A stretch of DNA of 50,929 nt from Thermus arciformis. GTDB taxonomy: Bacteria > Deinococcota > Deinococci > Deinococcales > Thermaceae. Below are positions 36,939-46,481 of the stretch, piece by piece; the stretch's first letter is position 1; each line of letters opens with the position of its first letter. Both the position numbers and the translations under genes were made by a program. The notes under the pieces were generated by a model, which made no database searches, had not been told where the DNA came from, and saw only the letters and a program-made list of their open reading frames with translations. Location: the NCBI RefSeq assembly GCF_900102145.1, contig NZ_FNBC01000017.1:1-50929 (forward strand). The letters are read 5' to 3'.

Positions 36939-37773
36939 GCCGCCTGAGAAGGGCCGCCTTGAGGGTGTTGGCCATGAGCATGGCCACGGTCATGGGCCCC
37001 ACCCCCCCGGGCACGGGGGTGAGGGCGGAGGCCACCTCGGCCACCTCGGGGTGGACGTCGCCGAGAAGCCTCCCCTCCACCCGGTTCACGCCCACGTCCA
37101 CCACGATGGCCCCGGAGCGCACCCACTCCTTCCGCACCAGGTGGGGCCGGCCCACGGCCACCACCAGCACCTCCGCCCGCCGGGTGACCTCGGGCAGGTC
37201 CTGGGTCTTGGAGTGGGCCAGGGTCACCGTGGCGTCCTCCCGCAGGAGAAGGCCCGCCAAGGGCTTCCCCACGATGTTGGACCGCCCGATCACCACCACC
37301 TCCTTGCCCCTAAGCCCCACCCCGTAGTGCCTGAGGAGGCGGACCACCCCCAAGGGGGTGCAGGGGAAAAGCCCCTCCCCCCCGCTCCAAAGCCTCCCCA
37401 CGTTCAAGGGGTGGAAGCCGTCCACGTCCTTCAGGGGGTGGATGGCCTCGAGGACCCGCTCGGGGCGGATGTGGGGGGGGAGGGGCAGCTGGACGAGGAC
37501 GCCGTCCACCTCGGGGTCGGCGTTGAGCTCGGCGATGCGCTCAAGGAGGGCCTCCTCCGAAAAGCTTTCGGGGTAGACCTCCACCTGGCTCCTGAAGCCC
37601 AGCTCCCGGGCCTTCTTGTCCTTGAGGCGCACGTAGGACACCGAGGCCGGGTCCTCCCCGAGCCGGATCACCCGCAAGGAGGGGACGAAGGGGAGGGAAG
37701 CGAGCCTGGCCTGAAGCTCGGCGTACACCGCCTGGGCCGCCTCGTGGCCGGAAAGAAGCCGTGCCTTGACCAT
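36922..37773 (-). CDS. folD: FolD: methylene-THF dehydrogenase / methenyl-THF cyclohydrolase
   Basis: This 283-residue bifunctional enzyme makes 10-formyl-THF from 5,10-methylene-THF. Motifs are SYVRLKDKKARELG with the catalytic Lys, DGVLVQLPLPPHI, KDVDGFHPLNVG, the NADP site VVIGRSNIVGKPLAGLLL and the C-terminal PVPGGVGPMTVAMLMANT. It belongs to the nusB-folD-DUF212 run, starting 1 bp after the nusB stop. Confidence 0.95.
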   Translation of the reverse strand: MVKARLLSGHEAAQAVYAELQARLASLPFVPSLRVIRLGEDPASVSYVRLKDKKARELGFRSQVEVYPESFSEEALLERIAELNADPEVDGVLVQLPLPPHIRPERVLEAIHPLKDVDGFHPLNVGRLWSGGEGLFPCTPLGVVRLLRHYGVGLRGKEVVVIGRSNIVGKPLAGLLLREDATVTLAHSKTQDLPEVTRRAEVLVVAVGRPHLVRKEWVRSGAIVVDVGVNRVEGRLLGDVHPEVAEVASALTPVPGGVGPMTVAMLMANTLKAALLRRHGTPR

Positions 37774-37774
37774 C

Positions 37775-38230
37775 TCAGTCCTCCTTGGGGGCCGCCTTCA
37801 CCTCCCCCTCCTGGATGCGGCGGAAGAGGCGGCCCAAGACCCCGTTCACGAAGGCCCCGGAGTGCTCCCCCCCGTAGCGCTTGGCGATCTTCACCGCCAC
37901 CTCTATGAGGGGGGCGAAGGGGGTGGGCTCGTGGAGCATCTCGTAGGCCGCGAGGCGCAACACGGTGAGGTCGGTCTTGGACATCTGGCCGAAGTCCCAC
38001 CCCTCCACCGTCTCCTTCAAGACCCGATCCACCTCCTCCTGGTGGGCCTTGTAGCCGAAAAGGAGCCTCCGGGCGAAGGCCACCCCCTCCTCGTCCAGGG
38101 GGTCCCCGTAGGGGTCGTCCTCCCCGCCCATCTCCTCCAGGGCGTGGCGCAGGGCCTCCTCCAGGTCCACGCCCCCCTGGGTGTGGGCGAAGAGGGCCCG
38201 CATGGCGAGTTCCCGCGCCCGCCTACGCAT
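37775..38230 (-). CDS. nusB: Transcription antitermination factor NusB
   Basis: The 151 residues show the all-helical NusB pattern: RRRARELAMRALFAHTQGG at the N-terminus, MSKTDLTVLRLAAYEML in the middle and GAFVNGVLGRLFRR near the end. NusB binds boxA RNA with NusE (S10) to support rRNA transcription. It overlaps the Asp23-like gene by 8 bp. Confidence 0.93.
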   Translation of the reverse strand: MRRRARELAMRALFAHTQGGVDLEEALRHALEEMGGEDDPYGDPLDEEGVAFARRLLFGYKAHQEEVDRVLKETVEGWDFGQMSKTDLTVLRLAAYEMLHEPTPFAPLIEVAVKIAKRYGGEHSGAFVNGVLGRLFRRIQEGEVKAAPKED

Positions 38231-38552
38231 GCCCCTCCGGACGGTAGGCCACCTGGGCCACCGTGACGTTCACCGCCTTCACCTTTTCCCCCGTGGCCAA
38301 AAAGAGGGCCTCGGCCACCGCCTTCTGCACCTCCCGGGCCACCTCGGGGATGGCCACCCCGTAGTCCACGGAGAGGACCACCTCCACGGAAAGCCCTTCC
38401 GGGGAACGCTCCACCTTCACGGGCTTCATCCGGCGGAACACCTCCCCCAAGGAACGGGGAGGCGCCTCCAGAAGCCGCGCCCCCTGGAAGCCCGAGAGGG
38501 CGTGGACCACCAGGCCCTCGAGGGCGTGGTCGCTGATCTCGTAGTCCACCAT
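38223..38552 (-). CDS. Asp23/Gls24-family protein
   Basis: This 109-residue protein has the Asp23 (DUF322) pattern: YEISDHALEGLVVHALSGFQG at the start, then VERSPEGLSVEVVLSVDYGVAIPEVAREVQKAV and a final VKAVNVTVAQVAY strand. The family acts near the envelope in Firmicutes and lies beside nusB and accBC in many genomes. Starts at ATG 38552 or GTG 38555 cannot be separated. Confidence 0.85.
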   Translation of the reverse strand: MVDYEISDHALEGLVVHALSGFQGARLLEAPPRSLGEVFRRMKPVKVERSPEGLSVEVVLSVDYGVAIPEVAREVQKAVAEALFLATGEKVKAVNVTVAQVAYRPEGHA

Positions 38553-38564
38553 CACAGGCCCAGT

Positions 38565-39902
38565 CTACATCTCCATGCGCCGGGCCACGAAGTTGGTGTA
38601 GACGGCCCCCCGGCGGAAGAAGGCGTTCTGGAGGACCTTCTGGTGGAAGGGAATGGTGGTCTTGAGGCCCGGCCCCTCAATCACCGTCTCGGAAAGGGCC
38701 CGCTCCATGCGCCTTATGGCCTCCTCCCGGGTGGGGGCCCAGGCGAGGATCTTGGCGATGAGGCTGTCGTAGTGGGGCGGGATCTGGTAGCCCGCGTAGA
38801 GGTGGCTGTCCACCCGGATGCCCGGCCCCCCGGGGAAGAGGAGGGTCTCCACCTTGCCGATGGAGGGCCTGAAGCCCTTCTCCGGGTCCTCGGCGTTGAC
38901 GCGCACCTCTATGGCGTGCCCCCGGACCTGGATCTCCTCCTGCTTGAGCCAGAGCTTCTCCCCCTGGGCGATGCGGAACTGGGCCTGGACCAGGTCAATC
39001 CCCGTGATCATCTCGGTGACGGGGTGCTCCACCTGGATGCGGGTGTTCATCTCAATGAAGTAGAAGTTCCCCTCCTTGTCCACCAAAAACTCCAGGGTGC
39101 CCGCGGAGACGTACCCCACGTGCTCGGCGAGGCGCCGCGCCGCCTCGGCAATGGCCCGGCGGGTCTCCTCGGGAAGGAGGCTTGGGGCCTCCTCAAGGAG
39201 CTTCTGGTGGCGGCGCTGGATGGAGCAGTCCCGCTCCCAAAGGTGCACCACCCGCTCCCCGTCCCCCAGGACCTGGATCTCAATGTGCTTGGGCTCCTCA
39301 ATGTACTTCTCCAGGTAGACGGCGGGGTTCCCGAAGGCGGCCCGGGCCTCCTCCTGGGCCTGGAGCACCGCCCGCTCCAGCTCCTCCTCCGTGTGGACCA
39401 CGCGCATCCCCCGGCCCCCGCCTCCCGCGCTCGCCTTGAGGATCACGGGGTAGCCGATCTCCTGGGCCGCCCGCTTGGCCTCCTCCACGCTACCCAGCTC
39501 GTCCGTGCCCGGCACCGTGGGCACCCCCGCCTCCCGGGCCACCTTCCTCGCCGTGGCCTTGTCCCCTAGGGCCCTCATGTTCTCCGGAGTGGGGCCGATG
39601 AAGGTGATCCCGTGCTCCCGGCACATCTCGGCGAAGGTGGCGTTCTCCGCCAGGAAGCCGTAGCCCGGGTGGATGGCGTCCGCCCCGGTAACGATGGCCG
39701 CGGAGAGGAGGTTGGGGATGTTGAGGTAGCTCTGCCCCGAAGGAGGCGGCCCGATGCAGATGGCCTCGTCGGCGAGGAGGACGGGAAGGCTCTTCTCGTC
39801 GGCGGTGGAGTGGGCCACCACCGTCTTGATCCCAAGCTCCTTGGCCGCTCGGAGGATCCTTAAGGCGATCTCGCCCCGGTTGGCGATGAGGACCTTCTTC
39901 AT
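38565..39902 (-). CDS. accC: Biotin carboxylase subunit of acetyl-CoA carboxylase
   Basis: This 445-residue ATP-grasp enzyme carboxylates biotin on AccB with bicarbonate and ATP. Seen are [19 protein letters not shown] at the N-terminus, [17 protein letters not shown], the Gly-rich ATP loop [22 protein letters not shown], and the catalytic ENMRA and [14 protein letters not shown] blocks. It overlaps accB by 4 bp; the two subunits act together in fatty acid synthesis. The carboxyltransferase genes are elsewhere. Confidence 0.95.
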   Translation of the reverse strand: MKKVLIANRGEIALRILRAAKELGIKTVVAHSTADEKSLPVLLADEAICIGPPPSGQSYLNIPNLLSAAIVTGADAIHPGYGFLAENATFAEMCREHGITFIGPTPENMRALGDKATARKVAREAGVPTVPGTDELGSVEEAKRAAQEIGYPVILKASAGGGGRGMRVVHTEEELERAVLQAQEEARAAFGNPAVYLEKYIEEPKHIEIQVLGDGERVVHLWERDCSIQRRHQKLLEEAPSLLPEETRRAIAEAARRLAEHVGYVSAGTLEFLVDKEGNFYFIEMNTRIQVEHPVTEMITGIDLVQAQFRIAQGEKLWLKQEEIQVRGHAIEVRVNAEDPEKGFRPSIGKVETLLFPGGPGIRVDSHLYAGYQIPPHYDSLIAKILAWAPTREEAIRRMERALSETVIEGPGLKTTIPFHQKVLQNAFFRRGAVYTNFVARRMEM

Positions 39903-40396
39903 ACCGGCTGAATAAGGAAAAGGGGCTGGCCGTACTCCACGGGCTCTCCGTTTTCCACCAGGATCTTCTTGACGATCCCCGAGACCTCGGACTCGATCTC
40001 GTTCATCAGCTTCATGGCCTCAATGATGCAGAGGACCTGCCCCTTCTCCACCCGGTCCCCCTCCTTCACGTAGGGAGGGGCGTCCGGGGCCGGGGCCCGG
40101 TAGAAGGTGCCCACGATGGGGGCCCGGACCTCCACGCACCCCGGGCAGTCGTCCTGGGGCTCCGCCTTGGCCTGGGGCTGGGGCCCCGCCGCCGGGGCCG
40201 CCGGCGCGGGCGGGGTCGGGGCCGGTACCTCCGGGGGGGCCGCCAGAATGGGGGCCTGGACCTGGGGAACGCTCACCACCTGCACCTCCCCGCCCCGGCG
40301 CACGGTGAGCTTGTAGTCCGGGGTCTCCAGGGTGAGCTCGCTCACCCCGTGCTCCACCAGGGCCTGCAGGATCTGCTTGAGCTCCTTGGGCGTCAT
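39899..40396 (-). CDS. accB: Biotin carboxyl carrier protein AccB
   Basis: The 165 residues have an N-terminal helical part ([23 protein letters not shown]), a long Ala/Pro linker (about 48-85), and the biotinyl domain with the acceptor Lys in [17 protein letters not shown]. An unusual DDCPGC pair of cysteines precedes the domain. The ATG at 40396 has GGAGG upstream. The open frame to 40534 is rejected because it lacks homology and crosses a hairpin. Confidence 0.93.
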   Translation of the reverse strand: MTPKELKQILQALVEHGVSELTLETPDYKLTVRRGGEVQVVSVPQVQAPILAAPPEVPAPTPPAPAAPAAGPQPQAKAEPQDDCPGCVEVRAPIVGTFYRAPAPDAPPYVKEGDRVEKGQVLCIIEAMKLMNEIESEVSGIVKKILVENGEPVEYGQPLFLIQPV

Positions 40397-40505
40397 GGGT
40401 CCTCCTTGCGGCAACAAGCATACCTGAAGGAAAGGGGGGGGCCGACCCTCTTGTACCCGGTCAAAGCCCCCCGGAAGGGACCGGCCTAATGGAGAACCCT
40501 TTGCC

Positions 40506-40540
40506 GGGGCCCCCATGCTGGCTTGCGCCAGCATAGGGTG
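40506..40540 (+). repeat. Intergenic hairpin of the GGGGCCCCC type (copy 4)
   Basis: A perfect 8-bp stem ATGCTGGC / GCCAGCAT (40515-40522 with 40527-40534) closes a TTGC loop. GGGGCCCCC lies before and AGGGTGGC after. It lies between efp and accB, pointing against both genes. Confidence 0.55.
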
Positions 40541-40543
40541 GCA

Positions 40544-41098
40544 TCAGGCCCGGCCCACGTACTCCCCGGTGCGGGTGTCCACCTTGATGACCTCTCCCGG
40601 CTCCACGAAGAGGGGCACCTGGACCACGGCCCCCGTCTCCAAGGTGGCGGGCTTGGAGCCTCCGGAGACCGTGTCCCCCCGCACCCCGGGAGGGGTGTCC
40701 ACGATGCGAAGCTCCACCACCGTGGGGAGGGCGATCTTCAAGGGTCGCCCCTCGTACATGTCCCCCAGGACGGTCATCCCTTCCTTCAGGAAGCGGGCCC
40801 CCTCCACCCGGCCCTTGGGCACGTGGAACTGCTCGTAGGTCTCCAGGTCCATGAAGACCAGGTCCTCCCCGTCGGGGTAGAGGTACTGGAGCTCCCGGGT
40901 TTCCACGTAGATGTCCTCCAGCTTCTCCCCGGAGTTGAAGGTGCGCTCCACCGTGGCCCCGGTCTCCAGGTTCTTGAACTTGGCCACCACCTTGGCCCCC
41001 CCGCGGCCCAGCTTCTGGTGCTGGTACTCCACGCACTCCCAAAGGCCGCCGTCCATTTTCACCTTGGTGCCGGGGCGGAGATCCGTCACGCTGATCAT
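40544..41098 (-). CDS. efp: Elongation factor P
   Basis: This 184-residue EF-P rescues ribosomes stalled at polyproline stretches. It has the three beta-barrel domains: MISVTDLRPGTKVKMDGGLW and the tip loop QHQKLGRGGAKVV (Arg at the tip, so the EpmA-type lysine modification is not expected), then domain II and the C-terminal SGGSKPATLETGAVVQVPLFVEPGEVIKVDTRTGEY signature. It starts 13 bp after the upstream gene and probably shares its transcript. Confidence 0.95.
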   Translation of the reverse strand: MISVTDLRPGTKVKMDGGLWECVEYQHQKLGRGGAKVVAKFKNLETGATVERTFNSGEKLEDIYVETRELQYLYPDGEDLVFMDLETYEQFHVPKGRVEGARFLKEGMTVLGDMYEGRPLKIALPTVVELRIVDTPPGVRGDTVSGGSKPATLETGAVVQVPLFVEPGEVIKVDTRTGEYVGRA

Positions 41099-41111
41099 GT
41101 TTCCTCCAGGC

Positions 41112-42014
41112 TCACTGGGCTTCTCCCAGGTCCAGGACCTGGGGCTTAAGCCCCAGTTGGTCAATATACCGAAGGTAGTCCTCCTCCCCAAGCTCCCGCC
41201 CGGCCAGGGCCACCAAAAGGGCCTCCACCACGTTGGTGCCGAAGCTTCGGCCGCTAAGCCTCGGGGTGGTGGTGACGAGGCGCCTCACCCCCCGCTCCCG
41301 GAGGAAGGCCACGTCCTCCTCCGTGGTGGTGTTGGTGAGGACCGTCTTGCCCCGCATGTCCTTGGGCATGTGGCGGCGGAGGTAGTGCCAGTCCCCGGCC
41401 ACCACGTCGGCCCAGAGGTAGTAGCGGCTCCGCCAGTCCTCCTGCACCTCCTCCTGCTTCTTCCCCGTGGGGTAAAGGAGGCCGAAGGGAAGCTGGGTGA
41501 AGAGGGGGAGGAGCAAAAAGGCGAGCTTCTGCAGGAAGGAGAGGCTGTAGAGGGGGATGGGCAGGCCCAGGGCGAAGATGAAGTCCCCGTAGAGCACCCT
41601 CGCCCCCGCCTCGTCCAGGGCCTCGGCGAGGCCGAACCGGTCCACGGCCGAGGGCAGGAGGACCTTGGTTTTCCTCCAGTCTATAAGGGAGGCGAGCTCC
41701 CCCACCGCCCGCCTCTCCAAGGTGTGCTTGAGGCCCGAGCCGTCCACCACCGGGGTCTTCCTGGCGGCCTCCTTGAGCCTCCTCGCGTCCCTTAGGGTGT
41801 AGCGCCGCCCCCCCGCCACCAGGTAGAGGTCAATCCCCCCGAGGCCGATGGCGTCCACCTTCCCGTCCAGCTCCCGGATGAGGCAGAGGGCCCCTTGGAA
41901 GTCCCCGTCCGTGCCCCGCCTCTCCAGGACGATCTTTTCCCCCAGGAGCTCAAGCTCGGCCACCGCGTCCCGGCGGCGGCTGCCCAGGGAAACGGAAACC
42001 ACGCGCTTCGCCAC
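41112..42014 (-). CDS. Conserved protein often labelled quinate 5-dehydrogenase; function unproven
   Basis: The 300-residue protein begins VVSVSLGSRRRDAVAELELLGEKIVLERRGTDGDF and contains KVDAIGLGGIDLYLVAGGRRYTLRDARRL and RGVRRLVTTTPRLSGRSFGTNVVEALLVAL. Homologues in Thermus and Deinococcus are commonly annotated as quinate 5-dehydrogenase, but I see no Rossmann dinucleotide motif of the shikimate dehydrogenase type, so the label is doubtful. The central hydrophobic stretch (LYSLSFLQKLAFLLLPLFT) may associate with membranes. It is directly upstream of efp. Confidence 0.65.
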   Translation of the reverse strand: MAKRVVSVSLGSRRRDAVAELELLGEKIVLERRGTDGDFQGALCLIRELDGKVDAIGLGGIDLYLVAGGRRYTLRDARRLKEAARKTPVVDGSGLKHTLERRAVGELASLIDWRKTKVLLPSAVDRFGLAEALDEAGARVLYGDFIFALGLPIPLYSLSFLQKLAFLLLPLFTQLPFGLLYPTGKKQEEVQEDWRSRYYLWADVVAGDWHYLRRHMPKDMRGKTVLTNTTTEEDVAFLRERGVRRLVTTTPRLSGRSFGTNVVEALLVALAGRELGEEDYLRYIDQLGLKPQVLDLGEAQ

Positions 42015-42020
42015 GAAGGG

Positions 42021-42185
42021 CTATTCTAGCCGGAAAAGAAGGGCGAAGAGCAAGAGGAGAAGGGCCGAGGCGAAGAAGGGCCAAACCCTCCTGGCCCCAA
42101 GGAGCCTGGCCAAGACGCCGAAAACCGCCGCCCCAAAGGCCAAGGCCAGGAAAAGGGCGGAAAGGTTCGCCAAGAAGGCCGCCAT
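42021..42185 (-). CDS. Small membrane protein, 54 residues
   Basis: From ATG 42185 the frame encodes MAAFLANLSALFLALAFGAA, a basic turn (ARLLGARRVWP) and a second helix (FFASALLLLLFALLFRLE), ending at TAG 42021-42023. It fits exactly between the hydrolase gene upstream (10 bp) and the next gene downstream. Two membrane helices are predicted. Function unknown. Confidence 0.55.
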   Translation of the reverse strand: MAAFLANLSALFLALAFGAAVFGVLARLLGARRVWPFFASALLLLLFALLFRLE

Positions 42186-42195
42186 CCCCTAAAGC

Positions 42196-43083
42196 CTAGC
42201 GCAAAACCCGCCCGAGGAAGGAGAGCGCCCTCCCGCGAAAGGCCCGGTCCACCTCCCCCCGGAAGAGGTGCCCCCCGGGGTAGCGGAAGCACTCCACGGG
42301 CTTTTTCAGGGCCTTGAGCCTGCGGCAGAGCTCCCAGGACCACTCCGGGGGCACCTGGGCGTCCTGGGTGCCGTGGTGAACGCTCAAGGGCACGGAAAGC
42401 TCCGCCAGGTAGGTCCAGGCCGAGGCCTGGCGGAGGACCTCCGGGGAAAGGGCGAAAAGCTCCTCTCCCCGGCTTCCCCTGGACCAGTAGCGGATCCGCT
42501 CTAGGTTCCGCCGCTCGTCCCCGCTCATGCTCCCGTAGAGGACCGCGCCCTTGAGGCCGGGGTCCACTAGGCTCACGATCTGGGCCACCCCGCCCCCCAT
42601 GGAGTGGCCGAAGAGGGCGATGCGGGAGGCCTCCGCCTGGGGAAAGGCCCCCCGGCGCACCTCGGCGAGGAGGTTCAGCACGTCCACGGCGTAGACGTGG
42701 CGGAGGCCTTGGGCCGGGGCGCCCTCGGAAGGGGGGTGGCCCCGAAAGTTAGGGTGGAGGACGAGGTAGCCCCTTTCCGCCAGGAAGTCAGCGTAGGGGG
42801 TGGTATAGGCGAGGAGGCGGTAGCGGCTTGGCTCCACGTAGCCGTGGAGGACCACCACCACCGGGAAAGGCCCCCTTCCCTTGGGCAGGTTGGCGAAGCC
42901 GTGGACCCGGAGGCCGTCCGAGAGGTGGGAGAACTGGACCCGGGTGAAGGCGGGCCTCTCCTCCAGGACCCGCTCCAGGCGAAACCCCCCCTCCCCGTAG
43001 GTCCGCGCCCGGAGGCCAGGGAGGGTGAGGACCTGGGCCAGGGCCGGGAGGAGGAGGAAGGGAAGCCAAAGCCCGAGGCGCAT
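42196..43083 (-). CDS. Secreted alpha/beta hydrolase (prolyl oligopeptidase-like)
   Basis: This 295-residue protein has a signal peptide (MRLGLWLPFLLLPALAQ), an oxyanion-hole region VVVVLHGYVEPSRY, the nucleophile Ser in IALFGHSMGGGVAQ, a likely Asp in HHGTQDAQVPPEW and the His in RYPGGHLFRG. The complete triad suggests an active periplasmic esterase or peptidase; the substrate is unknown. Confidence 0.83.
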   Translation of the reverse strand: MRLGLWLPFLLLPALAQVLTLPGLRARTYGEGGFRLERVLEERPAFTRVQFSHLSDGLRVHGFANLPKGRGPFPVVVVLHGYVEPSRYRLLAYTTPYADFLAERGYLVLHPNFRGHPPSEGAPAQGLRHVYAVDVLNLLAEVRRGAFPQAEASRIALFGHSMGGGVAQIVSLVDPGLKGAVLYGSMSGDERRNLERIRYWSRGSRGEELFALSPEVLRQASAWTYLAELSVPLSVHHGTQDAQVPPEWSWELCRRLKALKKPVECFRYPGGHLFRGEVDRAFRGRALSFLGRVLR

Positions 43084-43111
43084 GCCCCCAGGCTAAGGGG
43101 AACCTCTCGGG

Positions 43112-43993
43112 CTAAATGTGGTCCACTTCTTGGGAAAGCCAGCCCGCCTGAAGCCCCTTCAGGCCGATGGCGTGGTAGACGAGCTGGGCCGCGGTCATCT
43201 CGGCGTGGAACTGGCCGTTGGGGGAGAGCTCCACGAAGTCCATGCCCACCACCTCTTTCTCCTGGAAGAGGGCCTCGAGGAGGTCCACCACCTGGCGGTA
43301 GGAAAGCCCTCCCGGCAAGGGCGTCCCCACGCTGGGCATCACCGAGGGGTCCAGGGCATCAAAGTCCAGGCTGACGTAGACCCGCTTCCCCAGGGCCTTA
43401 AGGATCTCCTCCAGGGGAAGCCCCTCCCGGTGGATCCGGTGGGCGGGAAAGAGGGCCACGCCCTTCTCCTGAGCCAAGCGCAAGGCCTCCCGGTCCATGG
43501 CCCGGATCCCCACCTGGACCAGGGAAAACCCCTCCGTGAGGAGGCGGTAGAAGGGGCTTGCGTGGGAGTAGACCGAGCCCTGCCACTCGGGGTAGAGGTC
43601 GGCGTGGGCGTCAATGTGGAGGAGGGAGAAGTCCCCCAAGGCCTCCCGGTGGGCCTGGACCAGGGGGTGGGTGATGGAGTGGTCCCCGCCCAGGGCCACC
43701 ACCCACTTGCCCGCCTGGAGGTGCCTCAGGGCCTCCTCCCGGATCAGGCGGTGGCTTTCCTCGGCCATCCCCGCCACCCAGGGCACCGGCTCGGCGGCGT
43801 GGACCCCCACCTCCTCGGGGGCCACCCCGAGCTCAAGAAGGAAGGGCTCGAGCTCACGGCTTGCGAGGAAGATGGCCTCGGGGCCCCGCCTGGCCCCCGG
43901 GAGGAAGGAGAGGGAGAGGTCGTAGGGCACGGGCAGGACCACCACCCGGGCCTCCTCGTAGGGCGTGTCGCGCTCGCCAAAGATCAGGCGCAT
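43112..43993 (-). CDS. speB: Agmatinase/ureohydrolase family enzyme (SpeB-type)
   Basis: This 293-residue arginase-fold enzyme has all Mn ligands: GGDHSITHP, HIDAHADLYPEWQGSVYSHASPF and SLDFDALDPSVMPSVGTPLPGG. In T. thermophilus the homologous SpeB hydrolyses N1-aminopropylagmatine to spermidine and urea, a route known for Thermus; plain agmatinase activity is the alternative. The polyamine genes speA and speE are not in the window. Confidence 0.88.
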   Translation of the reverse strand: MRLIFGERDTPYEEARVVVLPVPYDLSLSFLPGARRGPEAIFLASRELEPFLLELGVAPEEVGVHAAEPVPWVAGMAEESHRLIREEALRHLQAGKWVVALGGDHSITHPLVQAHREALGDFSLLHIDAHADLYPEWQGSVYSHASPFYRLLTEGFSLVQVGIRAMDREALRLAQEKGVALFPAHRIHREGLPLEEILKALGKRVYVSLDFDALDPSVMPSVGTPLPGGLSYRQVVDLLEALFQEKEVVGMDFVELSPNGQFHAEMTAAQLVYHAIGLKGLQAGWLSQEVDHI

Positions 43994-44020
43994 ACCCCAA
44001 GAGCCTAGCAGAAACCGCCC

Positions 44021-45346
44021 TCAGTGGCCCAGGAAGAAAAGCTCCAAGAGCCTGAGAAGGGCCAGGGTGCCCCGCTCAAAGTCCCGCACGCGGATGTGCT
44101 CGTTGGGGCTATGCACCCGGCTTCCCGGGTAGCCCACCCCGAGGCCCACCGCCGGGGCCTTGAGGTGGTGGAGGAAGGGGTGCATGGGCCCCGAGCCCGC
44201 CATGTTGGGGTAGAGGACGGCCTTTTCCCCGAAGGCCTCCTCCAAGGCCCGCCGCGCCAGGGCCACGAAGGGGTGGGCGAGGTCGGAGCGGGCCGGGCGT
44301 TCCCCCTTCTCCAAGACCACCACCTCCACGTCGTGGAAGCCCTGGGCCTCGAGGTGGCGCCGAAGAAGCTCCGGCACCTCCTCCGGGTCCTGGTCGGGGA
44401 CGAGGCGGAAGTCCAGCTTGGCCCGGGCCTCCGCGGGGAGGACGGTCTTGGACCCGGGGCCCCCGTAGCCCGCGTGGAAGCCGTTGAAGTTCACGCAGGG
44501 CTCCGTGTAAAGGCGCTGGTTGAAGTCCAAGTTCCTCGCCCCGCCCAGGAAGTCCCTCACGCCAAAGGCCTCCCGAAGGGCCTCCGACTCGTCCGGGATC
44601 TCGGCCAAGACCTCCATCTCCAAGGGGGTGAGGGGGCGCACCTTGGCGTAAAACCCCGGGATCAAGACCCGCCCCTCCTCGTCCCGAAGGGAGGCCAGGG
44701 CCCGGCTCAAGCGGTAGATGGGGTTTTCCACCACCGCCCCGTAGGAGGAGTGGAGGTCAAAGGCCGCGGTGCGCGCCCTAAGCTCCAGGGCCACGATGCC
44801 CTTGAGCCCGGCGTAGAGGTAGGGCCTGCCCTTGGCGTCCACCCCCCCGGCCTCCCAGAGGATGGCCTCGGCCTTCAGGCGGTCCCGCTTCTCCGCCACG
44901 TAGGCCTCGAGGTGGGGGCTTCCCACCTCCTCCTCCCCCTCCACCACGAACTTCACCCGGGGCAGGAAGCCGTGCTTCTTCTGGAAAAGCCTCAGGGCCA
45001 TCACCCGGGCCACCAGCTCCCCCTTGTCGTCGTGGGCGCCCCGGGCCCACCAGGCCCCCTCCCGCTCGGCGAGGACGAAGGGGTCCGTGTCCCAAAGCTC
45101 CAGGGGGTCTGGGGGCTGGACGTCGTAGTGGTTGTAGAAGAGGAGGGTCCTCTCCCCCTCCCCCCCTTCGGCGAAGACCACGGGGGGGCCATAGCCTTCG
45201 TGGAGCTCAGGGCGAAGCCCCAGGCCCTCCAAAACCTCGGCCACCTTCGCCGCCCCTTCCCGCAAGGCCCGCCCTTCGGCGCTCACGGAAGGGATGGCCA
45301 CAAGCTCCGCAAGGAGCGCCCGCGCCTCCTCAAGAAAGGCCTCCAT
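44021..45346 (-). CDS. M20-family metallopeptidase (dipeptidase-like)
   Basis: This 441-residue di-zinc peptidase has the ligands His in LLFYNHYDVQPPDP, Asp in WARGAHDDKGELV, and the catalytic/ligand Glu pair in VVEGEEEVGSPHL. The C-terminal AVGLGVGYPGSRVHSPNEHI supplies the last His. It resembles dipeptidases of the ArgE/DapE/CPG2 clan acting on short peptides. It is divergent from mglB, with only 17 bp between the start codons. Confidence 0.88.
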   Translation of the reverse strand: MEAFLEEARALLAELVAIPSVSAEGRALREGAAKVAEVLEGLGLRPELHEGYGPPVVFAEGGEGERTLLFYNHYDVQPPDPLELWDTDPFVLAEREGAWWARGAHDDKGELVARVMALRLFQKKHGFLPRVKFVVEGEEEVGSPHLEAYVAEKRDRLKAEAILWEAGGVDAKGRPYLYAGLKGIVALELRARTAAFDLHSSYGAVVENPIYRLSRALASLRDEEGRVLIPGFYAKVRPLTPLEMEVLAEIPDESEALREAFGVRDFLGGARNLDFNQRLYTEPCVNFNGFHAGYGGPGSKTVLPAEARAKLDFRLVPDQDPEEVPELLRRHLEAQGFHDVEVVVLEKGERPARSDLAHPFVALARRALEEAFGEKAVLYPNMAGSGPMHPFLHHLKAPAVGLGVGYPGSRVHSPNEHIRVRDFERGTLALLRLLELFFLGH

Positions 45347-45348
45347 GG

Positions 45349-45361
45349 TAGACTGAGCATA
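45349..45361. promoter_or_regulatory. Interlocked divergent -10 boxes for mglB and the M20 peptidase
   Basis: On the plus strand TAGACT (45349-45354) lies 9 bp before the mglB ATG. On the minus strand TATGCT (45356-45361) lies 9 bp before the peptidase ATG. Both messages should be leaderless or nearly so. Confidence 0.5.
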
Positions 45362-45363
45362 CT

Positions 45364-45852
45364 ATGGTGGAACCCTCCCTGGTCCTCTACGGGGCCCTCT
45401 ACGAGGAGGCCCTCCGGGTGCTGGAGGAAGCCCTTCGGGAAACCGGGGCCCGCTACGCCCTCCTCGTGGACCGGAAGGGCTTCGTCTTGGCGCACAAGGA
45501 AGCCCTCTGGGCCCCCAAGCCCCCGCCCCTGGACTCCCTGGCCACCCTGGCGGCGGGGAACGCCGCCGCCACCCAGGCCCTGGCCAAGCTCCTGGGGGAA
45601 GCCCGCTTCCAGGAGCAGGTTCTCCAGGGGGAGCGCATGGGCCTCTACGTAGACGAAGCGGGAGAGCACGCCCTTTTGCTCCTCGTCTTTGACGAGAACG
45701 CCCCCTTGGGCAAGGTGAAGCTCCACGGCAAGCGGGCGGCGGAAGCCCTCGCCCGGCTGGCCGAGGAAGCCCTCGCCCACCCGCCCAAGCTCCACCTGGA
45801 CACGGAGTACCGCGAGGAAGCCAAGGCCCTCCTGGACGAGCTTTTCAACTAG
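45364..45852 (+). CDS. mglB: MglB: Roadblock/LC7 GTPase-activating protein
   Basis: The 162 residues have the Roadblock fold: [27 protein letters not shown], then [22 protein letters not shown], then [21 protein letters not shown]. MglB accelerates GTP hydrolysis by MglA; the Thermus pair is a well-studied structural model of the Myxococcus polarity switch. mglA starts 1 bp after the stop, so the two are one operon. Confidence 0.9.
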   Translation: MVEPSLVLYGALYEEALRVLEEALRETGARYALLVDRKGFVLAHKEALWAPKPPPLDSLATLAAGNAAATQALAKLLGEARFQEQVLQGERMGLYVDEAGEHALLLLVFDENAPLGKVKLHGKRAAEALARLAEEALAHPPKLHLDTEYREEAKALLDELFN

Positions 45853-45853
45853 C

Positions 45854-46444
<591 letters not shown>

Positions 46445-46459
46445 GCGCTTCCGGGTTGG

Positions 46460-46481
46460 GCTGGGCTCCTCCGAGCCCGGC
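46460..46481 (+). terminator. Terminator-like hairpin after mglA
   Basis: An 8-bp stem GCTGGGCT / AGCCCGGC with one G-T pair (46460-46467 with 46474-46481) closes a CCTCCG loop 15 bp after mglA. No T-run follows. The rest of 46482-46611 shows no gene. Confidence 0.45.

Noticed and set aside
40397-40534. N-terminal extension of AccB
   Set aside because: It would cross a hairpin and lacks similarity to BCCP; the ATG at 40396 has a good ribosome site.
44024-45652. Plus-strand open frame of 542 codons over the M20 peptidase
   Set aside because: It is antisense to a complete metallopeptidase with all metal ligands.
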